Positions 57,289 through 64,000 of a stretch of 64,000 bases of DNA are shown here, in pieces. The DNA is from an uncultured Clostridium sp. (lineage in GTDB: Bacteria; Bacillota; Clostridia; Lachnospirales; Lachnospiraceae). The stretch covers positions 34,059 through 98,058 of the forward strand of contig UQFC01000001.1 of the NCBI GenBank assembly GCA_900540335.1, given 5' to 3'. Under the pieces are notes generated by a model. It saw only the letters and a program-made list of their open reading frames with translations, searched no databases and had not been told where the DNA came from. A program made the translations under genes and the position numbers. How positions within the stretch are numbered: the stretch's first letter is position 1; every line of letters begins with the position of its first letter.

Positions 57289-58122
57289 TCAACCTTTAAT
57301 TCCACTGGTAGAAATTCCCTGCACATAGTATTTTTGTAGAAACAAAAACAAAACAATCATAGGAAGTGATGCTATAGTTAATGCTGCCATAATAGGTCCA
57401 TAATACACCGGCGGCTCCGTAAAAAAGGTCTGAATTCCTAACTGCACCGTTCTCTTTCCAGAATCTGTAATTACAAGTAACGGCCACATAAAATCTGACC
57501 AATATGCTACATAATCCAGAATAAATACCGTTGCAAAAACAGGTTTTGATACAGGAACTACCACTTGAATAAATGTTTTTAAAGGCCCAGCTCCGTCAAT
57601 TTCCGCCGCCTCAATTAAGTCGTCCGGAATATCCAAGAAGAATTGTCGAAATAAATATACATCAAAACATTTTACAACAAAAGGAACAATAAGTGCCAAA
57701 TAAGAATCTATCCATTTTAATTTATTTACGATAAAAAATAAAGATAGTAATATGCTCTCCAACGGTAAAACCAAAAGTGCCAAAACAATCGTTAATATCA
57801 AGTTTTTACCTTTAAATTGAAATTTTGCCAATGCATAGCCAAATGTTGAATTCACAACAAGACTCAAAGCTACCAAAATCGTTACATATGTTACACTATT
57901 AATAATATATCTAGGCATATCACTTCGTACAAAGACATCCCGAAAATTGTCCAAGGTCGCTTCTGCTGGCCAAAACGCAGCAACTCCTTTTGACATATCT
58001 GCAAATATTCTGTTTTCCGGTTTAAAAGCCGATACTACCATCCATACCAGTGGAGAAATATATAAAATGCCAAGCAGGATATTTGCTGTATACAGCAAAA
58101 TTCTTTTTCTTTTTTTTCTCAT
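57289..58122 (-). CDS. Sugar ABC transporter permease (MalG/UgpE type), fructan locus
   Basis: A 277-residue permease with six helices and the EAA loop EAAEIDGAGPLKTFIQVVVP. It is the last gene of the binding protein-GH32-permease-permease operon. AGGAGG precedes the ATG. No terminator lies between its stop and the tyrS promoter. Codons are noticeably A/T-rich compared with genes to its left in the window. Confidence 0.92.
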   Translation of the reverse strand: MRKKRKRILLYTANILLGILYISPLVWMVVSAFKPENRIFADMSKGVAAFWPAEATLDNFRDVFVRSDMPRYIINSVTYVTILVALSLVVNSTFGYALAKFQFKGKNLILTIVLALLVLPLESILLSLFFIVNKLKWIDSYLALIVPFVVKCFDVYLFRQFFLDIPDDLIEAAEIDGAGPLKTFIQVVVPVSKPVFATVFILDYVAYWSDFMWPLLVITDSGKRTVQLGIQTFFTEPPVYYGPIMAALTIASLPMIVLFLFLQKYYVQGISTSGIKG

Positions 58123-58134
58123 GATTCAACCTCC

Positions 58135-59004
58135 TTACCTAGCTTTCATTAGCTTTTTTACAATAACGGAGATACCTACCACTAATACAAAAAACAGAAC
58201 CGATATTGCCGATGCATACCCCATATTACGATACTGAAATCCCTGCCTATATAAATAGTAAGTTAAAGTCATTGTAGATTCCTTCGGTCCTCCATTAGTC
58301 ATAATATACGGTTGCGTAAAGAGCTTCATTGCTGCAATAGTCGTCATCATTACTACAAATACCAAAACATTCTTTATTCCAGGAATGGTAATGTAAATAA
58401 ATTTTTTTAAAGCTCCAGCCCCATCTATCGCAGCTGCTTCATAAAGATCCTCTGGTATTGCCTGTAATCCTGCCAAAAGTATCATCATCTGATGCCCTGC
58501 AGCATGCCACCCTGACATAAAAATAATAGAATTCATAGCTGTATCTGCACTACGTAAAAAATCGCAGGATGGTAATCCCATTTTTGTCAATATGGCATTC
58601 AAAAGTCCTTGGGTTGGATTGGGATTATAAATAAAAGTCCACAAAATTGCTATAACACTCATAGAAGTAACCAGAGGTGAAAAATACGCAGAGCGAAAAA
58701 TCCCTATTCCCTTTATATTCTCCTTTACCAGAAGTGCTAAACAAAATGCCAGAGTAACTTGATAAGGTACTACAACTCCTGCAAAATATAACGTGTTCTT
58801 CAATGCTTTTAAAAAGCTATTATCCTGAAATAGACGAATATAATTGGAAAACCCAATAAATCGAATATCTTGAGGACGGAGAAGATTAAAATCCATAAAA
58901 CTAAAACCAAAAGCTAGAACTGCAGCCATAATCGTAAACATAAGTAAAATCAAACACCCGGGAAGAATAAAGAAGTATGCATAATATTGTTTTTTTCTTT
59001 TCAT
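58135..59004 (-). CDS. Sugar ABC transporter permease (MalF/UgpA type), fructan locus
   Basis: A 289-residue permease with six helices and the EAA loop YEAAAIDGAGALKKFIYITIP. It pairs with the next permease to pass the sugar delivered by the lipoprotein at 60796-62115. An ATPase is not encoded here, so a shared MsmK-type ATPase is probably used. It starts 33 bases after the GH32 stop. Confidence 0.92.
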   Translation of the reverse strand: MKRKKQYYAYFFILPGCLILLMFTIMAAVLAFGFSFMDFNLLRPQDIRFIGFSNYIRLFQDNSFLKALKNTLYFAGVVVPYQVTLAFCLALLVKENIKGIGIFRSAYFSPLVTSMSVIAILWTFIYNPNPTQGLLNAILTKMGLPSCDFLRSADTAMNSIIFMSGWHAAGHQMMILLAGLQAIPEDLYEAAAIDGAGALKKFIYITIPGIKNVLVFVVMMTTIAAMKLFTQPYIMTNGGPKESTMTLTYYLYRQGFQYRNMGYASAISVLFFVLVVGISVIVKKLMKAR

Positions 59005-59037
59005 AACCCCATATCCTGCCTTTCTATTATTTAAATT

Positions 59038-60693
59038 TTACCAAATAGAAGAAACACTACGGTATTCTACTTTCCATTTGTTTTTTTCATAAAGTTCAGG
59101 TTTTAAACATGCATTTTTCATATAAAATCTTCTGCTGCAAACCTCTTTTCCTTCATTAAAATAAATTTCTATTAGAGCCTGATCAACATATATTTCTATC
59201 GTTTTTATTATTTCATCTAGTTTATAATCCCAGACAAAAGGTAAGCATTCTTCTTGATACTGATTATCCTTTTTTAATTCCTTATTTTCTAATTCCAAAC
59301 AAACATGTCCTTCATTTTCTCGAAAATAAAGCCTTGAATCATTTGATTCTGCAAGAACTAACATCAGTGGATTTCTTTCTTTAAATTCTTGTCTTTCCAG
59401 TTTAATCCAATATGGCCCTGGCCCTGTAAACTCATAAAATAAAGTTTTTATTTCATGAATTACCTCTGCGTAAAGACATCCATTTTTTACAGACAAAATC
59501 CGCGGGAGACTCAGGCTTCCATTACTGCCTCCTGGTTCCTTTATATGCATTGCTTCACGGCAACAGTTCCATCCGAAACAAAGCCGCCTTCCTTCATATT
59601 CAAAACTTTGTGGTGCATAAAAATCTTTTCCAATATCCACAAGTCCTCTTTTTTCTGGTAAAAATATATCATTTTCCCATTTTCCAGTATACCATACAAC
59701 ATCGCGTGCATTCTTTCTTCCATCCGCATAAATATAACTGACAATCAATACATAAATTCCATCCAAGAAAAAGAAATCCGGACACTCTGCAATCCCATAT
59801 AATGGATCATTTTCCTGATATATAATTCCCTTGTAGTTCCATTCTTTCAAATTCTCCGATTCATATCGAAATATTGCAGGACGATTCCAAAAACTTCCTG
59901 CTAAAATCATACTCCATTTACCATCCAGTTTGATAACCTTAGGATCTCGAAAGTGCCAATCCACACCTTCTGGCGTCCCCCACACACAACATTCTTCATG
60001 TGAGAAGTCCACTCCATTACAGCTTTCTTTCCTCACTTGCCATTGACGCTGCCATGAACGATCAGATTTGCCAAAATGACGAGTAAAAAATAGTTTCAAT
60101 TTATTCTCATCTACTACTGCACTTCCTGAAAAAGCCCCTCCACGATACCCCTCACATCCATTCAATTCAATTTGAGGATAAGAAACGATTGGCTGATGGA
60201 CCCAGTGAAGCAAATCCCGGCTGACTGCATGTCCCCAGTGCATATTTCCCCATTCCTGTCCATTTGGATTATACTGATAAAACACATGATAATATCCATG
60301 AAACCAGCAAAGACCATTCGGATCATTCATCCAATTTTTATATGGAGAAAAATGATACTGATTTCTATGTTTTTGGATTAGTGCATTTGACAATGTATCT
60401 CTATTGTAAATATGTATATTCTCTTTTAATTCCATGAACTCGACACCCTGATCCAAAACCGTATCTGGAGAAAATCTATATGCAAGTGATATTTCAAGAT
60501 TAATTACATCTAATTCGTAATCACAATTAGGCATCCATCTTAAAAAAAATGTTTCAAATCCTGCAAATTTATAATATGCCTCACTTATCTTCTCACCTTG
60601 AAAAATCAGTTGTACCATACCAATTTCTTCTCCAAGTTTTCTTCCTGTAATATGTAATTCTGTACTATTTCCGGAATTTATATAATATTTCAT
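59038..60693 (-). CDS. Glycoside hydrolase family 32 beta-fructosidase (intracellular)
   Basis: A 551-residue GH32 enzyme. An N-terminal beta domain of about 115 residues precedes the five-blade propeller. The nucleophile is Asp124 (NWMNDPNG), the transition-state stabiliser Asp250 (FRDPK) and the acid/base Glu303 (AECPD). A C-terminal beta-sandwich completes the fold. It releases fructose from sucrose, kestose or inulin-type oligosaccharides. No signal peptide is present, so substrates must be imported by the linked ABC system. GGGAGA precedes the ATG. Confidence 0.95.
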   Translation of the reverse strand: MKYYINSGNSTELHITGRKLGEEIGMVQLIFQGEKISEAYYKFAGFETFFLRWMPNCDYELDVINLEISLAYRFSPDTVLDQGVEFMELKENIHIYNRDTLSNALIQKHRNQYHFSPYKNWMNDPNGLCWFHGYYHVFYQYNPNGQEWGNMHWGHAVSRDLLHWVHQPIVSYPQIELNGCEGYRGGAFSGSAVVDENKLKLFFTRHFGKSDRSWQRQWQVRKESCNGVDFSHEECCVWGTPEGVDWHFRDPKVIKLDGKWSMILAGSFWNRPAIFRYESENLKEWNYKGIIYQENDPLYGIAECPDFFFLDGIYVLIVSYIYADGRKNARDVVWYTGKWENDIFLPEKRGLVDIGKDFYAPQSFEYEGRRLCFGWNCCREAMHIKEPGGSNGSLSLPRILSVKNGCLYAEVIHEIKTLFYEFTGPGPYWIKLERQEFKERNPLMLVLAESNDSRLYFRENEGHVCLELENKELKKDNQYQEECLPFVWDYKLDEIIKTIEIYVDQALIEIYFNEGKEVCSRRFYMKNACLKPELYEKNKWKVEYRSVSSIW

Positions 60694-60718
60694 CTAGAAA
60701 CTCTCCCTGCTTTTTAAA

Positions 60719-60748
60719 TCGGGATGTCTGCTATAGCAGACATCCCGA
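60719..60748 (-). other. Intergenic hairpin between fructan-binding lipoprotein and GH32
   Basis: Perfect 13-base arms with a TATA loop, and a second small stem (GCGTTT/AAACGC near 60757-60774). There is no T-run, so it should protect the 3' end of the binding-protein message rather than end all transcription. Confidence 0.6.
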
Positions 60749-60795
60749 GCTATGCTGCGTTTTCTAATAAACGCAATTTCGAGTCTTATTTTTTA

Positions 60796-62115
60796 TTACT
60801 TCGCAGATTCTTGGAATCTTGCATACTCATCATCCACATAAGATGCAACCGCATCCATAGATTCTTTAGGATCAGAACCGGTAAAAATGTCTAGCATAGC
60901 TTCCGCAAATTTCGATGTTAATACTGTATAAACTGGTGTCTTCGGCCTCGGAATTGCTGCTTCAAATAACTGCTCTTTTGCTAAATTATATGGATATTCA
61001 TCCCATTGACTATTATTTTCATAAGCCGATTTTCTTGCTGGTGGATAACCTCCAACTTCACCATAAAGTCTTGTGGAATCTGAGTTTGTCATAAACTCTA
61101 AAGCCACATAAGCTGCCTCAGGATCCTTACAGTCCTTTGAAATTCCCAGTGTCCAACTTCCGCAGTTTGATACTACGCTTTTTCCAGTTTTAGGAAGATA
61201 TGTTGCTCCCCAATTTAATTCAGGAAAATCTTCAAACTGAACCACTTGATTCACATTTCCTGCGATCCACATGGCAGCTTTTCTATCCTGAAATTCTGTA
61301 GGTGTTGGATCAATATTAGCAAGTTTTTCTGTAAAAAACTTCTGAAGCGTATTAGCAACTTCTATGCTTGCTTCACTATTAATATATCCCTCTGCTTTCG
61401 TTCCATCTTCGCTTACAAGAGGAGCTCCTGCTGATTCAAACAAAGGTGATAAACCATAAATCAGCCCCTCTCCCTTATTCATAATAATCTTAATTCCTAC
61501 CATCTCTGGTGTGGAAACTTCCTTTGCCATTTCATATACTTCATCCAAGGTATACGCATCATCAATACTTTGTGGAATGCGAAATCCATGCTCCTCGAAA
61601 ACATCCTTATTGTAATAAAACAAACTAACTGCTTCATTAAAACTAACTGCATACATATCATTTTTCCAAGTATTCTGTAATACAACAGAGGGCAACATAT
61701 CTGCTCTGCTTTCCTCTGAAATATAGGAAGTAATAGGAATTATAATTCCATTTGCTGCATAATTCGAAAGATTTGGTCCATCTAAACTTAACAGATCTGG
61801 AAGGATTCCTGCTGCTGCTGCAGAATTCACTTTATCTTCATATGCATAGGATGAACCACGAGGAATATATTCAATTGTAAGGTGGTATTTCCCCTCGTAT
61901 TCTTTATTGAAGTCCTCCACTCTCTGATTGAATGCAGGAATCATTGTCGCATTTTCCTGATACCACATAGTAAGTTCTTTTTCACCTTCAGCAGCTTCTG
62001 TAACCTCAGCTTCTGCACCTATCGATTCTTTTTGATTCTGAGAGGAGCATCCAGTTATTCCTGCAGATACAGCCATTACAATTGCCATCGACATCGCTAA
62101 TTTCCTTTTTTTCAT
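60796..62115 (-). CDS. Sugar-binding lipoprotein of the fructan ABC importer
   Basis: A 439-residue family-1 solute-binding protein with a lipoprotein signal ending at ITGC (residue 23), then a short acidic linker. MTNSDSTRLYGEVGGYPPARKSAY near the C-terminus is typical of MsmE/MalE-like proteins. It is the first gene of the fructan operon and should bind fructo-oligosaccharides or sucrose, inferred from the GH32. AAGGAGA precedes the ATG. It is divergent from the sensor kinase. Confidence 0.92.
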   Translation of the reverse strand: MKKRKLAMSMAIVMAVSAGITGCSSQNQKESIGAEAEVTEAAEGEKELTMWYQENATMIPAFNQRVEDFNKEYEGKYHLTIEYIPRGSSYAYEDKVNSAAAAGILPDLLSLDGPNLSNYAANGIIIPITSYISEESRADMLPSVVLQNTWKNDMYAVSFNEAVSLFYYNKDVFEEHGFRIPQSIDDAYTLDEVYEMAKEVSTPEMVGIKIIMNKGEGLIYGLSPLFESAGAPLVSEDGTKAEGYINSEASIEVANTLQKFFTEKLANIDPTPTEFQDRKAAMWIAGNVNQVVQFEDFPELNWGATYLPKTGKSVVSNCGSWTLGISKDCKDPEAAYVALEFMTNSDSTRLYGEVGGYPPARKSAYENNSQWDEYPYNLAKEQLFEAAIPRPKTPVYTVLTSKFAEAMLDIFTGSDPKESMDAVASYVDDEYARFQESAK

Positions 62116-62329
62116 AAACCTTCTCCTTCCATTTTGTTCTCACTTAATAGTTTCACCGTTCTCATTGGTCAACTCTGTTTGATGACCTTATGGTAACATA
62201 TCTGCAAATATGAAAACAATATTAGTTATCTGACATAATATGGAATTTAATGACTTATTTCTCTTAAAGCAAGAATTATTGTATCATTTATGGTATACTG
62301 TACCTATCTTACTAATGGGGGAGACATTT

Positions 62330-63955
62330 ATGAAAAACAGAAAAATAAAGGAGCAACTTTTAATTTGGTTTTTAATTTTCACCCTAATTCCATTGTTTAT
62401 TATCTCATCCTGGTGTTATCTGCTTTCTTCAGAAATTATAAACAAAAAATCTGGTTCTTATGTTGTAGAATCAATTCAACAGCTTTCAGATAATACAGAT
62501 CAGATGCTGATTCAAGTTGAAAATATTTCACTCGCTATTGCATACAATAACTACGTACAAGACATGCTAGAAACTGCAAGATCAGGTCAGGAAATTGATC
62601 GCAAAGATTCCTATCAGTTAGAAAAAAATATGATTCTTAATTATGACTACTCATCTATGAGAGATATTGCCATCCGAACTGAAAATTCAAAAACTAATTC
62701 TGGACAGCTTTTTCGAGTTCCTGCACGAATTGAGCAAAATATAGCAGATGTTCTTTATCCCTATAGTGAAGATATCATTTCCGCTCCCATCTGGCGTTCT
62801 GATCCAGAAAACCAGGTTATTCAAATGATTCGTCCAATTGACAGCACGAGTGATTTTCAACGTATAGGAACTCTATATATTTCTCTATATGGAAGTTATA
62901 TCGATAATTTAGTGCGTAATATTCATTTTGATGAAAAAGGTTTTGCCCTAATTCTAGATGAATCGTTAAACCCTATTAATATAAAAACGGTTCCCCCTAA
63001 ATTCTTATCAGGAATCGAGGACGAATTATCCGAAATCTCAGGTGTTTTTAAACGTTCTATTGATAATGTTGATTACCGGTATTTTTATACCACCTCAAAA
63101 AAAACCGGATGGAAAACCTTGGGAATTATTTCCGTATCTGATCTTCATTCACAGGTTCGGATGCTTGGATTTGCCGTATTTTTCGGTGTATTATCAATTT
63201 CCTTAATTGCAATTTTTACTGCATCCCGATTATCTCGCAGTTTTTCTGACAAAATACATATGGTAACTGATGCCATGAAAAAAGCTTCTGAGGGGGATTT
63301 CTCTGTTCACCTCCCCGAAAGCTTATCAGAAAATGAATTTTATGATTTAAATGCAGGATTTAATCACATGGTTCAGAAAATTAATTCTCTAATCCATACT
63401 GTTTATCAGGCAGAACTCCTTAAAACAGAAGCGGAATATGCCGCCCTTCAGGCACAGATGAATCCTCATTTTCTTTATAATACGCTAGATACAATTTGCT
63501 GGCAGGCAAAATTAGCTCAAAATGAGGAAATCTTTGAAACCACCTATTCTTTAGCTTCCCTCCTTCGTGCCTCCATGAGTAACCCGAATCCTTACGTCAC
63601 AGTGAAAGAAGAGCTTACCTACATTAATGATTATATTCAAATTCAAAAAGCTCGATACCGTGACAAAATACACGCTGAAGTTGCCGTAGAATCTCAACTT
63701 CTTACCTGTCAAATTCCAAAACTAATCCTACAGCCTGTTGTGGAAAATGCATTTGTACATGGACTTGAAGAAAAAGAGGGCCCAGGTACAGTTACAATCC
63801 AAGGAATACTCAATGAAGATGAGCATATTATGGTTTTCCGCATCCATGATGATGGCATCGGAATGACCAAAGCACAGACAGAAAATATTTTAAATATTGT
63901 TCCTGGAAAAAAAGGCGGCTTTGGCATTTCTAGTGTTCAAAAACGGAGAGTATGA
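62330..63955 (+). CDS. Sensor histidine kinase (YesM family) with shortened C-terminus
   Basis: About 541 residues. A membrane helix near residues 10-35, a Cache-like extracellular domain, a second helix (LGFAVFFGVLSISLIAIFTA), HAMP and the kinase box LQAQMNPHFLYNTLDTICW follow in order. The ATPase domain has LILQPVVENAFVHGLEE and DDGIGM, but stops right after GGFGISSVQKR, where relatives continue for about 30-40 residues to finish the fold. GGGGGAGA precedes the ATG at 62330, preferred to 62240. It probably controls the divergent fructan operon. A partner response regulator would lie beyond the window. Confidence 0.82.
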   Translation: MKNRKIKEQLLIWFLIFTLIPLFIISSWCYLLSSEIINKKSGSYVVESIQQLSDNTDQMLIQVENISLAIAYNNYVQDMLETARSGQEIDRKDSYQLEKNMILNYDYSSMRDIAIRTENSKTNSGQLFRVPARIEQNIADVLYPYSEDIISAPIWRSDPENQVIQMIRPIDSTSDFQRIGTLYISLYGSYIDNLVRNIHFDEKGFALILDESLNPINIKTVPPKFLSGIEDELSEISGVFKRSIDNVDYRYFYTTSKKTGWKTLGIISVSDLHSQVRMLGFAVFFGVLSISLIAIFTASRLSRSFSDKIHMVTDAMKKASEGDFSVHLPESLSENEFYDLNAGFNHMVQKINSLIHTVYQAELLKTEAEYAALQAQMNPHFLYNTLDTICWQAKLAQNEEIFETTYSLASLLRASMSNPNPYVTVKEELTYINDYIQIQKARYRDKIHAEVAVESQLLTCQIPKLILQPVVENAFVHGLEEKEGPGTVTIQGILNEDEHIMVFRIHDDGIGMTKAQTENILNIVPGKKGGFGISSVQKRRV

Positions 63956-64000
63956 GAAAATCTCTGTAAATAAGATTCTTCTATGATAATTAAGAGCGAT

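Overview
The window looks like a chromosomal segment of a gut Lachnospiraceae (Clostridia, Blautia-like). The basis is a complete six-gene Rnf operon, an hrcA-grpE-dnaK-dnaJ heat-shock operon with a perfect CIRCE site, a T-box before tyrS, AGGAGG ribosome binding sites and many Gram-positive carbohydrate loci. The genus cannot be fixed from sequence alone. No tRNA, rRNA, phage or transposase gene was seen.

Layout. Positions 1-8635 (minus strand) form a plant-polysaccharide locus: SGNH esterase, membrane AraC-type sensor-regulator, Lpl-type ABC permeases, solute-binding lipoprotein and the start of a GH106-like hydrolase, probably for pectin (rhamnogalacturonan) fragments. 8783-13877 is rnfCDGEAB, the Na+/H+-pumping ferredoxin:NAD+ oxidoreductase. 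14621-18403 holds an OFA-type MFS transporter and an NAD-type short-chain dehydrogenase, with a Rex-like operator, opposite a LysR regulator and a sugar O-acetyltransferase. 18509-24824 is the class I heat-shock operon followed by an NSS-type Na+ symporter. 25090-26665 carries two secreted 3D-domain cell-wall proteins with WalR-box-like sites. 26890-27777 is repeat-rich non-coding DNA with a 51-bp minisatellite and an 11-bp array. 27809-32785 is gtrA-yfhO-argH. 32925 is EIIA-Glc. 33462-38809 is a TRAP transporter with a two-component system whose response regulator is broken by an in-frame TGA. 39062-47666 holds an aminotransferase, MATE and MntP exporters, a PHP phosphatase, a PadR/HAAS membrane-protein operon and a DUF362 ferredoxin. 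47790-51887 is a PTS EIICB, an endonuclease/phosphatase-fold protein and MalQ. 52303-55337 is a TRAP binding protein, rsmH and yitT. 55536-57268 is T-box-controlled tyrS. 57289-63955 is a visibly more AT-rich fructan island (ABC importer, GH32, sensor kinase).

How the genes work together. Several modules import and degrade dietary glycans (pectin side, maltose/glucose PTS with MalQ, fructan). Rnf links reduced ferredoxin to NADH and an ion gradient, which Na+-coupled carriers such as the NSS and MATE proteins could use. EIIA-Glc is unlinked but is the natural phosphodonor for the EIICB, which has no IIA domain.

Most distinctive points: the response regulator with a nonsense codon and 32-bp repeats at its 3' end; the RnfE tail with a four-cysteine motif and Ala/Lys/Glu repeats; the Rex-like palindrome at the dehydrogenase; WalR-like boxes at both 3D genes; two unrelated tandem arrays before argH; a mobile-looking 31-bp hairpin element in two places; and a fructan island that ends in the tyrS promoter and carries a kinase with a shortened ATPase domain.
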